The translations under genes and the position numbers were made by a program. From DASZZV01 sp035544835 (lineage in GTDB: Bacteria; Acidobacteriota; Thermoanaerobaculia; Gp7-AA8), in NCBI GenBank assembly GCA_035544835.1, contig DASZZV010000191.1:1-17379 (forward strand): DNA of 17,379 bases, written 5' to 3'. How positions within the stretch are numbered: the first letter of the stretch is position 1; each line of letters begins with the position of its first letter. Below, in pieces: positions 7,605-14,173 of the stretch. The notes under the pieces are model-generated. The model was not told where the DNA came from, made no database searches, and worked only from the letters and a program-made list of their open reading frames with translations.

Positions 7605-7606
7605 TC

Positions 7607-8287
7607 CTACGCCGAATCACGGAACTGATCGAGCGTATTTTTCTTCAGATAAATCGTCTTGCCTTCGGTGATCAGGAGGTCCTGCTCCATGAGATCGTGA
7701 ATGAGGCGCGAGACGGTCTCCCGTGAAGTTCCGATCGTGTTGGCGATGGCCTGATGAGTCGGTCTCGTGACGGCCACGTATCCGTTTTCGAGCTGCTTGC
7801 CATGATCGCGCGCCAGTTCAAGGAGGAAACGCGCCAGCCGGCCGTAAACGTCCATCGTGGCCAGCGACTCGATCCTGCTCACGGCATTGCGCAGGCGCCG
7901 CGACAGCTCGACCAGAATCTTGCTGGTAATCGAGAAGTTCTCGGCCAGGATCTTCAGAAAATCGTTCCGCCAGATCGTCAGCAGCTCGAGCTGTTCAGTC
8001 GCTACGGCGGTCGCTGAGCGCGGCTGATTGTCGATCAGGGACATCTCGCCGAAGAAGTCTCCCGGCCCGAGGGTGGAGAGAATGATCTCTTTCCCCTCCG
8101 GAGAGATCATCGTAATTTTCACTTTGCCGGTACGGATGAAACAGAAGACATCGCCACTCTCGTCTTCGTGCATGACGACGTCGTCTTTGTCGTAGTGTCG
8201 CGATTTTGCCACCGCAGCCACTTTGGCGACCTCACGATCGTCGAGCTCAGCGAAGAGCGCAAACTTGCGGAACAGCTCGGCCTGCAT
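7607..8287 (-). CDS. CRP/FNR-family transcriptional regulator
   Basis: Predicted cytoplasmic DNA-binding regulator of 226 residues. An N-terminal cyclic-nucleotide-binding beta-barrel spans about 8-115, with phosphate-binding cassette FGEMSLIDNQPRSATA at 79-94. The Glu81 and Arg90-Ser91 positions match those that contact the cyclic nucleotide in CRP. A dimerisation helix follows at about 112-140, then a winged helix-turn-helix with THQAIANTIGTSRETVSRL at about 177-195. No cysteine cluster like that of FNR is present. A cyclic-nucleotide ligand is therefore plausible but unproven. Residues around the start are family-like, but there is no clear ribosome-binding site. It shares a 2-nt junction with pgsA and is divergent from the ParA-like gene. 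The target genes are unknown. Confidence 0.93.
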   Translation of the reverse strand: MQAELFRKFALFAELDDREVAKVAAVAKSRHYDKDDVVMHEDESGDVFCFIRTGKVKITMISPEGKEIILSTLGPGDFFGEMSLIDNQPRSATAVATEQLELLTIWRNDFLKILAENFSITSKILVELSRRLRNAVSRIESLATMDVYGRLARFLLELARDHGKQLENGYVAVTRPTHQAIANTIGTSRETVSRLIHDLMEQDLLITEGKTIYLKKNTLDQFRDSA

Positions 8288-8296
8288 GGAGCCGCG

Positions 8297-8302
8297 ATTC
8301 TA
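8297..8302 (-). promoter_or_regulatory. Possible extended -10 element of the CRP-family gene
   Basis: The minus strand reads TGCTAGAAT, an extended -10 (TGnTAGAAT), at plus 8297-8302, only about 10 nt before the ATG at 8287. If used, the mRNA would be nearly leaderless, which agrees with the lack of a ribosome-binding site. No convincing -35 is seen. A chance match is possible. Confidence 0.3.
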
Positions 8303-8331
8303 GCAGCAGGGAGGCAGAAAGGCGGAATAGC

Positions 8332-8381
8332 AGCTTCTAGCTTCTAGCTCCTAGCTCCTGGCTTCTAGCTTTCTGCCTTCT
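8332..8381. repeat. Tandem heptamer repeat (AGCTTCT-like)
   Basis: Seven consecutive units occupy the divergent gap. They read AGCTTCT, AGCTTCT, AGCTCCT, AGCTCCT, GGCTTCT, AGCTTTCT (8 nt) and GCCTTCT. The strand bias (all pyrimidine-rich on plus) and the tandem layout make slippage possible. The array lies just upstream of the putative crp-family promoter. Related GAAGGCAGAAAGC sequence occurs at 6495-6572. Confidence 0.85.
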
Positions 8382-8418
8382 CCCTGTACACTAGGCCGCT
8401 CGATTCAACACTTCACTG

Positions 8419-8440
8419 CCGGGCAACAACCCGGTTAGGA
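8419..8440 (+). promoter_or_regulatory. Leader hairpin and ribosome-binding site of the ParA-like gene
   Basis: CCGGG (8419-8423) pairs with CCCGG (8430-8434) around a 6-nt loop. AGGA at 8437-8440 follows, 11 nt before the TTG start at 8452. It supports that start. A regulatory role for the hairpin is only possible. Confidence 0.4.
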
Positions 8441-8451
8441 CTGGCTGGCCC

Positions 8452-9717
8452 TTGGCGATCAAACGGATCATCCCTGTCTCCTCCGGAAAAGGAGGGGTGG
8501 GCAAGACGACGTTCGCGGTGAACTACTCGCTGACGTTGTCGCAACACGGAAAAACCGTTCTCCTGGATCTCGACACCGGGACGTCGGCGGTTCGCAATGC
8601 CATCGACGTTCGGGTCGAGAGGGATCTCTATCACTTCTTCAAAAAGGGCGAGAACCTCAACAACTGTGTCACCCGCCTCGATACCCGGATCGATCCCGAA
8701 GGGAAGTATCCCAACTTCGGCTTTATCGCCGCGCCGCTGCATCTCATCGAAGACATCACCAACTTCGGTCCGGATCGGAAAGTTCAGCTCATCGCCGCCA
8801 TCAACTCGCTGGACGCTGACTACGTCGTACTCGATCTCAAGGCCGGCCTCGACGCCAACGTGATCGACTTCCTCCCTTTCTCCAATTCAGGGATTCTCAT
8901 CTTCACCCCACATCTTCCCAGCGCCACGCTGGCAGCTTCCGACATCGTCAAAGCGATCCTGTTCCGAAAGCTCAGGCTCATCTTCGGGAAGGGCTCACCG
9001 TTCTACCTCACCGTCAACGACTCTTTGAACTTCTTTAAGCTGATCAACGATCTCATCGACAGCGTCGAAGACGTCTACGACTCTTCAGTGGCTAACCTCG
9101 ACGCCTTTGCTTCGGACCTTCTCGAGAATCTGGGCGACCATCCGATCTCGCGTACCGTTCAGACGACCATCGAGAGCTTCCGCGTTCACTACGTTCTGAA
9201 TCTGTTCAGCGGCGTCGAGGAGTCCTACGAGACCGCGGTACGGCCCTTCATCGAGAATCTCACCAGCAACGTCTCCAGTCGCTGCGGGATCACCAATCTC
9301 GGCTGGATCACACGAAGCGATGCCATCCACCAGGCCAACTGCAATCGCGTACCGGCCCTGCTGCTGCCGGAGGTTCGAAAGAAATCAGCAAAAGACGATC
9401 GCTACGCCCAGGAGCTCGAAGATCTGCGCGTGACGGCCATCGGCCTGGAGCCGCCGAAAAAAAGGCCGTCGCCGAGAGCCTCGGCAAAGTCGATCAACTC
9501 TGCCGATCATCTCTCCACGCAGCTGGACGTCCTGCGAACCATGTTCGACAAGAAGAAGAGCGACGACTTCCGGGCCAACTTCGAGTACACGACGCAACGG
9601 GCGCTCTTCACCATGAAGACACGGCGCCCCAGCGAATTCGGCGACCTCAAGGTTTTCACACCCGAAGAGATGCTGAAGACCATCTTCGCGAAATCAGGTG
9701 GTGAAAAAGCGGTTTGA
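8452..9717 (+). CDS. MinD/ParA-like P-loop ATPase with uncharacterised C-terminal region
   Basis: The 421-residue product begins with a deviant Walker A motif, SSGKGGVGKTT at 10-20, with the signature lysine Lys13 and Lys18. This places it in the MinD/ParA/Mrp class of dimerising ATPases, which position proteins, DNA or flagella. The switch region reads LLDLDTG at 37-43 and the Walker B region VVLDLKAG at 125-132. The usual D-x-D-x-G and D-x-P/G-A-G forms are thus changed. From about 170 onward the sequence departs from canonical ParA, with a basic Pro/Lys/Ser linker near 333-348 and a helical tail. No amphipathic MinD-type membrane tip is obvious at the C-terminus. The start is TTG, chosen because it puts MAIKRIIPVSSGKGG at the expected N-terminus and follows AGGA. 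It stands alone on the plus strand. Its partner and role are unknown. Confidence 0.85.
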   Translation: MAIKRIIPVSSGKGGVGKTTFAVNYSLTLSQHGKTVLLDLDTGTSAVRNAIDVRVERDLYHFFKKGENLNNCVTRLDTRIDPEGKYPNFGFIAAPLHLIEDITNFGPDRKVQLIAAINSLDADYVVLDLKAGLDANVIDFLPFSNSGILIFTPHLPSATLAASDIVKAILFRKLRLIFGKGSPFYLTVNDSLNFFKLINDLIDSVEDVYDSSVANLDAFASDLLENLGDHPISRTVQTTIESFRVHYVLNLFSGVEESYETAVRPFIENLTSNVSSRCGITNLGWITRSDAIHQANCNRVPALLLPEVRKKSAKDDRYAQELEDLRVTAIGLEPPKKRPSPRASAKSINSADHLSTQLDVLRTMFDKKKSDDFRANFEYTTQRALFTMKTRRPSEFGDLKVFTPEEMLKTIFAKSGGEKAV

Positions 9718-9777
9718 TGCCACGGCGTTTTGCCTCCAGAGCGAAACGTACAATCGTGCGCACTCTCCGGCTCTTAG
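9718..9777 (+). other. Short unique stretch after the ParA-like gene
   Basis: Sixty bases without a recognisable gene or simple U-tailed hairpin. Repeats then fill nearly all the convergent gap to 10183. If termination happens here, it would have to use the repeat hairpins. Confidence 0.5.
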
Positions 9778-10009
9778 TGTCATCCCCAGCGATTGACCGC
9801 GGAGCGCGGCGTCTGAGTGAAAGAAACCAGGGTGTCATCCCGAGCGTCGAGCGAGGGATCTGGGAGGGGGCCTTGCGGTGTGGCGTCTTGGGGCTCTCTT
9901 ACGATTGTGCGAGGCGCCGAAGGGTCGAGTCCCCCGCCCAGATCCCTCGCTCGACGCTCGGGATGACACCTCCGCAAAGCGGCCTAAATACTGGGAGTTT
10001 CTTAGAAGC
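9778..10009. repeat. Composite repeat block, inverted copy of 4326-4555
   Basis: Same three-part organisation as 4326-4555 but reversed. The tail comes first from 9778, then the palindromic unit at 9833-9967 with arms TGTCATCCCGAGCG and CGCTCGGGATGACA. The linker ending CTTAGAAGC follows. By eye only about a dozen mismatches and one 2-nt indel separate the two blocks. The pair is about 5.2 kb apart in inverted orientation, so recombination between them would invert clpP to the ParA-like gene. Confidence 0.92.
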
Positions 10010-10011
10010 AA

Positions 10012-10137
10012 GGGCGGGCGGGTGGGAGGGGCGAGGGACCTCGCGAGCTAGTACATTCTCTATTCCAGACGGCGCAGAATCTGAACGCAAAATGTACTAG
10101 TTTGCGAGGTCCCTCGCCCCTCCCGCACACCCGCCCC
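10012..10137. repeat. Very long hairpin in the convergent intergenic region
   Basis: The left arm 10012-10057 (GGGCGGGCGGGTGGGAGGGG...GTACATT) and the right arm 10091-10137 are inverted repeats of about 46 nt with only a few mismatches. They surround a 33-nt loop. The outer half of the stem is extremely G-rich on the plus-strand left arm. Placed between the converging ParA-like gene and the GT2 gene, it could terminate or protect transcripts from both sides. It has no U-run. Confidence 0.85.
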
Positions 10138-10183
10138 CGCTCGGGATGACAACCAAAGAACCGTTCGCACTCCAACCCCCTCC

Positions 10184-10861
10184 CTATCCGAAAAAGCGCG
10201 TTCGGAAGACGATGGCGGCGATTCTCAGCGTATCCAGCAGCGGTTTGTAATGACTCGTCGACAGGCCGTCGACGAAGCCGAGCTCGATCGGAATCATCAC
10301 GATCTTTTTTCCGCTCCGTCCAGCCCGCACGATGATCTCGCTCTCGGCGGCAAAGCCGTTCGAACGGATTCGAACCGACCGGATCAGGTTCGTTGAATAC
10401 AGCCGATAGCCGCTTTGGGTGTCGGTCACCGTTGCTCCCGAGCTCCACGAGATCGCTCCTGAAGAAAACCGATTGGCCAGACGCCGCCGCCTCACCATGC
10501 CGTCAAAGAGACGGCTTCGATCCCCGATGATCAGATCGGCACCGGTTTTGTGCAGGGCGTCGATGAATTTCGGGACTTCCGACGCCAGATGCTGCCCATC
10601 CGCATCGAGAGTGATGACCGCGTCGTAGCCGTTGGCGACCGCGTAGGCAAAACCGGTCTTCAAAGCGGCACCTTTCCCCAGATTCACCTCATGCTTCAGA
10701 GTAAAAGCGCCCGCCTGCCGAGCCCGCTCCGAGGTGCCGTCGGTGGCACCGTCATCAACGACGCAAACATCGGGCAGATGCTTTCTGGCTTCGGTGACCA
10801 CCGGGCCGATCGTGGCTTCCGCGTTGAGAGCGGGAATGACGATGAGGATTCGTTCACTCAC
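10184..10861 (-). CDS. Family 2 glycosyltransferase (polyprenyl-phosphate/DPM1-like)
   Basis: The 225-residue product is a GT-A fold family 2 glycosyltransferase. It has VIPALNA at 8-14, nucleotide-sugar-binding VDDGATDGT at 35-43 and the metal-binding DADGQH at 86-91. An acceptor-side DTQSGYRLY follows at 147-155, a pattern seen in dolichyl-phosphate-mannose synthase-like enzymes. There is no C-terminal membrane domain, so it is a short soluble or peripheral form. The start is GTG, overlapping the stop of the KS-like gene in GTGA, which indicates translational coupling. As the last gene of the operon it may glycosylate the pathway product or a lipid carrier. The sugar and acceptor cannot be told. 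GT2 enzymes also occur in aryl-polyene clusters. Confidence 0.9.
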   Translation of the reverse strand: MSERILIVIPALNAEATIGPVVTEARKHLPDVCVVDDGATDGTSERARQAGAFTLKHEVNLGKGAALKTGFAYAVANGYDAVITLDADGQHLASEVPKFIDALHKTGADLIIGDRSRLFDGMVRRRRLANRFSSGAISWSSGATVTDTQSGYRLYSTNLIRSVRIRSNGFAAESEIIVRAGRSGKKIVMIPIELGFVDGLSTSHYKPLLDTLRIAAIVFRTRFFG

Positions 10862-12087
10862 GGATCAAACCTCGAGAGGACGACCGAGATCATGCCTCCG
10901 CCAGCGGAGAAGGAATTGATCAGAATGTGGCCAAGGGGCTTGTCGACAGCAGATCGCACGATGACATTGTCCACCGGCCCCTCGCCCGATTCGAATCCGA
11001 CCGAACCGGGCAGCCACTGGCTCTTCAGAGAGACAAGGGCGGAGAGCAACTGATGCGAGCCCGCGCCGGCGTACTCGCCGAAGTAACCCTTGATAGCCAC
11101 CACAGGAGGAATTCGAGATTCGAATAGTGTCGCCAGCGCCATCGCTTCGAGCCGGTCGCCGCGCACGCTCGAATTCGCGGATGCAAAGACAGCATCGATC
11201 TCATCGATTTGAAGCCCGGCATCGTGAATCGCATCACGCATCACGCGGGCGGCGACGCGGGAACCGGTTCCCCAGTCGGAGATAGAGGCCGTGGCATCTT
11301 TTCCAATCCCGAACCCCGACACAACACCGTAGGGAACCCGGTCGACGGGTCGATCAGCGGGTTCCAGCAGGACGATTCCCGACCCTTCTCCGACGACCAT
11401 CCCGTTACGCCGTGTATCAAAGGGCATCCCTTGCTCGGAGGTGTCGCCATCCTGATGAGCGAGCGCGCCAATTCGATCCAGAACCGAGTAGAGAGTTTCA
11501 TTGAGCTCTTCGACACCGCCACAGAGCGCGGCGCGTACGGCACCCTTGCCGATCTGGGAAGCGGCGTACATCAGCGCTGCGCAGAAGGAAGACTCCCGCT
11601 GCGTGAAGGTGACGTTGAAGCCCTGGAGTCCGAGGTCGATGGCGATGTGACTGCCGGGCGCATTGGCGACCGACTCGGCAAAAAGCTGAGGAGGAGCCAG
11701 GCCGGCGCCTTTCTCGACATACTCATTGAGGTATTCGACGGTGGTCTGCACGGGACCAAAGGCTGTCCCCATTGAGACACCGACCTCTCCGGCGGCGTAG
11801 GGAAGCTGATCGAGCCGGCGATCCTGAAGTGTCAGCCGGGCCGCGGCGAGAGCCATACGAGAAAGTTGATTCATCCGCCGCAACTTCATCGGAGCGATGA
11901 AGTCCTTCGGCCGGAAGTCCTCGACGAGCGCGGCGCAGTGCGAACGCAGGCCGTTCGTATCAAACCGCGTGACCGTTCGCGACGACGAGACGCCCCGGCG
12001 CAGCATGGCCTCGAACTGCTCCATGCCGACTGCTCCGGGGGCTATTACACCGGCCGCGGTGATCGCTATTTTTGATGAGTCAGTCAT
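10858..12087 (-). CDS. Catalytically dead beta-ketoacyl synthase, chain-length-factor-like
   Basis: The 409-residue product has the thiolase-type ketosynthase fold from KIAITAAGVIAPG to INSFSAGGGMISVVLS. It aligns well with the neighbouring ketosynthase. However, the nucleophilic Cys is Glu165 (in TQRESS, against TACAS). The first His is replaced at Ser303 (ASANSSVRGD, against NAHGTGTLLND) and the second His is Glu338 (KGYFGE, against KSYFGH). Lys333 is kept. Loss of all three residues with preserved length points to a non-elongating partner subunit, like the chain length factor of type II polyketide and aryl-polyene systems. Its partner is presumably the KS encoded upstream. The start is ATG at 12087 with no strong ribosome-binding site. 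It lies 178 nt after the KS gene and overlaps the GT2 gene by 4 nt. Confidence 0.88.
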   Translation of the reverse strand: MTDSSKIAITAAGVIAPGAVGMEQFEAMLRRGVSSSRTVTRFDTNGLRSHCAALVEDFRPKDFIAPMKLRRMNQLSRMALAAARLTLQDRRLDQLPYAAGEVGVSMGTAFGPVQTTVEYLNEYVEKGAGLAPPQLFAESVANAPGSHIAIDLGLQGFNVTFTQRESSFCAALMYAASQIGKGAVRAALCGGVEELNETLYSVLDRIGALAHQDGDTSEQGMPFDTRRNGMVVGEGSGIVLLEPADRPVDRVPYGVVSGFGIGKDATASISDWGTGSRVAARVMRDAIHDAGLQIDEIDAVFASANSSVRGDRLEAMALATLFESRIPPVVAIKGYFGEYAGAGSHQLLSALVSLKSQWLPGSVGFESGEGPVDNVIVRSAVDKPLGHILINSFSAGGGMISVVLSRFDP

Positions 12088-12265
12088 TGCCCGAGATCAC
12101 GGAGGTTCCCGCAAAAGGGAGCCATTCTAACCCGCATTTCTTACGGGGGGAGGCGGCATCCTGCCGCCTCCGTCGCTCGCGAAAAATACGAAGCCTTCGC
12201 ACTCGTTCAGGATGGAGGTTTTCCGGTCTCACGTCCGCGGGTACCGGACGCGCAGCTGCGCGTCC
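12088..12265. other. Palindrome-bearing gap inside the ketosynthase operon
   Basis: This 178-nt gap is the only sizeable one in an operon whose other junctions overlap. It has a 10-bp stem GGAGGCGGCA/TGCCGCCTCC with a 3-nt loop at 12149-12171. It also has a perfect 20-bp palindrome, GGACGCGCAG and its complement, at 12246-12265, touching the KS stop codon. Both look like dispersed repeat insertions. They could protect or attenuate the transcript and so set the ratio of KS to its KS-like partner. Confidence 0.7.
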
Positions 12266-13489
12266 CTACGCCGACCGCCGGAATAGGAGCGAGACGTTGC
12301 TGCCTCCAAAACCGAAGGTGTTTGATATGGCGTTCTGCATCTCGAGCTTACGTGGAGTGTGGGGGATGTAATCGAGAGTGCAATCTTCGGCAGCAGCTCG
12401 GAGGCGCAATGTGGGAGGCGCGACCTGATGCTGAAGGGCCAGAATCGTGATGACCGACTCCAGCGCACCGGAAGCCCCGAGGGTGTGGCCGAAATAGGAC
12501 TTGGTCGAAGATACGGGAACGCCGTCTCCGAGAGTCGCCAGGATGGCCCTGGTCTCGGCTGAGTCGTTGAGCAACGTTCCGGTGCCGTGTGCGTTCACAT
12601 ACTGGACCTGATCCGGCGTGACCTCGGATTCCATCATGGCTCGAGTCATCGCCGCAAAGGCGCCGCGACCATCTTCGGCCGGTGCGGTCGGATGGTGGGC
12701 ATCGCATGAAGCGCCGTAGCCGCACAGCTCCGCGAGAATCCCCGCTCCCCGACCGACCGCATCGTCCCATCTCTCGATGACGAGATAGGCCGCGCCCTCG
12801 CCGAGGGTGATCCCTTTTCGAGAGGCGTCGAATGGTGAGCAGGGGTTGGAATCAACCGCCTGAAGGACGTTGAAGCCGCTGTAGGTGAGGCGGCAGAGAG
12901 CATCGCTTCCCCCCGCCAGAGCGACATCGGCATGACCGGAACGGAGGTAGTCGGCCGCCATACCGATGGCAGCGCCGGCCGAGGCGCAGGCTGTCGCGTT
13001 GGAGAAGACACCGCCTTCGAGCTCGAAGATCCGGGCCAGCGCATCCGAGGGTCCCGAGGTCGGCTGCTGGAGAACCGAGGAAGCAGCGGTTTTGAGGCGG
13101 CCGCGAACCATTCTCTTGAAGTAGTAGCTCTCGCCTTCCAGCAGCCCGCCCGTCGAAGACCCCGTACAGACAATGGCGCGGTCCCGTTGGAACGCTGAGC
13201 CCGATTCGTTGGCCTGCTTGATCGCCTCATCGACGGCCACGACCGCCATCAGGTCCGTGCGCGACAGCCGCTTCTTCTCACCCTTACTTAGGAATTCCAG
13301 AGGCAGTTCCTGGGCAACTTCGGCAGCGATATCGGTCGGAAAGGTCTCGCCTGGGAACTTCGAGAGCGGGCCGATTCCATCCTTACATCCCTCGATGGAA
13401 GCCCACACTTCCTTCTGGTTCTTTCCGATGGAGCAGATGACACCCATTCCTGTGACAGCAAGACGCACCTTCGTGTCGACTCTACGCAT
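12266..13489 (-). CDS. Beta-ketoacyl-ACP synthase with intact triad (FabF/KS-alpha type)
   Basis: This enzyme condenses malonyl-ACP with an acyl primer by decarboxylative Claisen reaction. The 407-residue product has catalytic Cys168 in NATACAS, His301 in NAHGTGT and His335 in KSYFGH, with Lys330 and the C-terminal NTFGFGGSNVS loop. The family N-terminus VRLAVTGMGV is present. The start is ATG at 13489 with GAGGAG 7 nt upstream. It overlaps the hotdog-protein gene by 8 nt. Its place next to a dedicated ACP and a triad-less homologue argues for a specialised type II polyketide or polyene role rather than housekeeping fatty acid synthesis. The two KS proteins probably form a heterodimer. Confidence 0.93.
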   Translation of the reverse strand: MRRVDTKVRLAVTGMGVICSIGKNQKEVWASIEGCKDGIGPLSKFPGETFPTDIAAEVAQELPLEFLSKGEKKRLSRTDLMAVVAVDEAIKQANESGSAFQRDRAIVCTGSSTGGLLEGESYYFKRMVRGRLKTAASSVLQQPTSGPSDALARIFELEGGVFSNATACASAGAAIGMAADYLRSGHADVALAGGSDALCRLTYSGFNVLQAVDSNPCSPFDASRKGITLGEGAAYLVIERWDDAVGRGAGILAELCGYGASCDAHHPTAPAEDGRGAFAAMTRAMMESEVTPDQVQYVNAHGTGTLLNDSAETRAILATLGDGVPVSSTKSYFGHTLGASGALESVITILALQHQVAPPTLRLRAAAEDCTLDYIPHTPRKLEMQNAISNTFGFGGSNVSLLFRRSA

Positions 13490-13889
13490 TCACCGACTCC
13501 TCACCCGCCGCCAGGTAAAATCGAGCTGATCCGATTTCCCGTCCTTCTCTCGAGGCCTTCCCTTCAAACCGGGACACTCTACCGAGCACGGCCACCAGCC
13601 TTACGTCGAGGTAGACGCGGTCGCCGCTCTGTACGGGATCTGTAAAGATAACGCCGTCGATCGCACTGAGAAATCCCGGAGCTGCTGATTCCCCGAAGAC
13701 GAGCATGCCCGCGATCTGGGCCATGGCCTCAACCACGAGATGCTCGCGAGCCGATGCAACGCCCTCCTGCAAGGCATCACCGGCGGAGGCCAGATACCAG
13801 CCGGTTACCCGGTCGTCAGCGATCTTCTCAGCTTTGGAAGCGGCTCGGAACGGGATCTGATGCGGCAGAAAGGAAAGCCAGGAGCTCAC
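13482..13889 (-). CDS. FabZ/ApeP-like hotdog-fold protein, possible 3-hydroxyacyl-ACP dehydratase
   Basis: The 135-residue product resembles FabZ-type dehydratases. It begins with LPHQIPFR near 8-15, has the central-helix motif VVEAMAQIAGML at 52-63 and ends in beta strands (SGDRVYLDVRLV). The helix acid Glu54 is present. The catalytic His of the family, normally in GHFP 14 residues before that Glu, is missing: position 40 is Leu and no GHFP-like motif exists. It may be a divergent dehydratase using another His (such as His10 or His50) or a non-catalytic binding protein. The start is GTG overlapping the ACP stop as GTGA. It overlaps the KS gene by 8 nt, so it is firmly part of the operon. Confidence 0.75.
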   Translation of the reverse strand: MSSWLSFLPHQIPFRAASKAEKIADDRVTGWYLASAGDALQEGVASAREHLVVEAMAQIAGMLVFGESAAPGFLSAIDGVIFTDPVQSGDRVYLDVRLVAVLGRVSRFEGKASREGREIGSARFYLAAGEESVNA

Positions 13890-14173
13890 TTCCCCTCTTC
13901 GACAGTGGCGCGTTGGGTCCGTTCAGCTACCAGTTCGGCGAGCGACGAGATCGAACGGAAGTACTCACGGGCGGAGGCCTCGTTCTTGATCTTCAACCCG
14001 AACTCGGTCTCGAGCATTACGACGATTTCCAGGGCATCGATGGAATCCAGCCCCAGACCGCCCTGGAACAGCGGCTCGTCATCTCCGATGTCCTCGGGGC
14101 TCATGTCCTCAAACTTCAAACGATCGATCAAGAGTTCCTTCAGCTTTCGCTTCAGGTCTGACAAGTCAGCCAA
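13886..14173 (-). CDS. Acyl carrier protein
   Basis: The 95-residue acidic protein has the phosphopantetheine attachment site GLDSIDALE, with Ser44 the expected carrier residue. Helix I is LKRKLKELLIDRL and a second helix is VVMLETEFGLKI. It should carry growing acyl or aryl chains for the adjacent KS pair once modified by a phosphopantetheinyl transferase encoded elsewhere. The start is TTG at 14173, fixed by GGAGGAA 4 nt upstream. It overlaps the flavoprotein gene by 8 nt and the next gene by 4 nt. It is longer at the C-terminus (about 10 extra residues) than most FabF-partner ACPs. Confidence 0.93.
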   Translation of the reverse strand: MADLSDLKRKLKELLIDRLKFEDMSPEDIGDDEPLFQGGLGLDSIDALEIVVMLETEFGLKIKNEASAREYFRSISSLAELVAERTQRATVEEGK

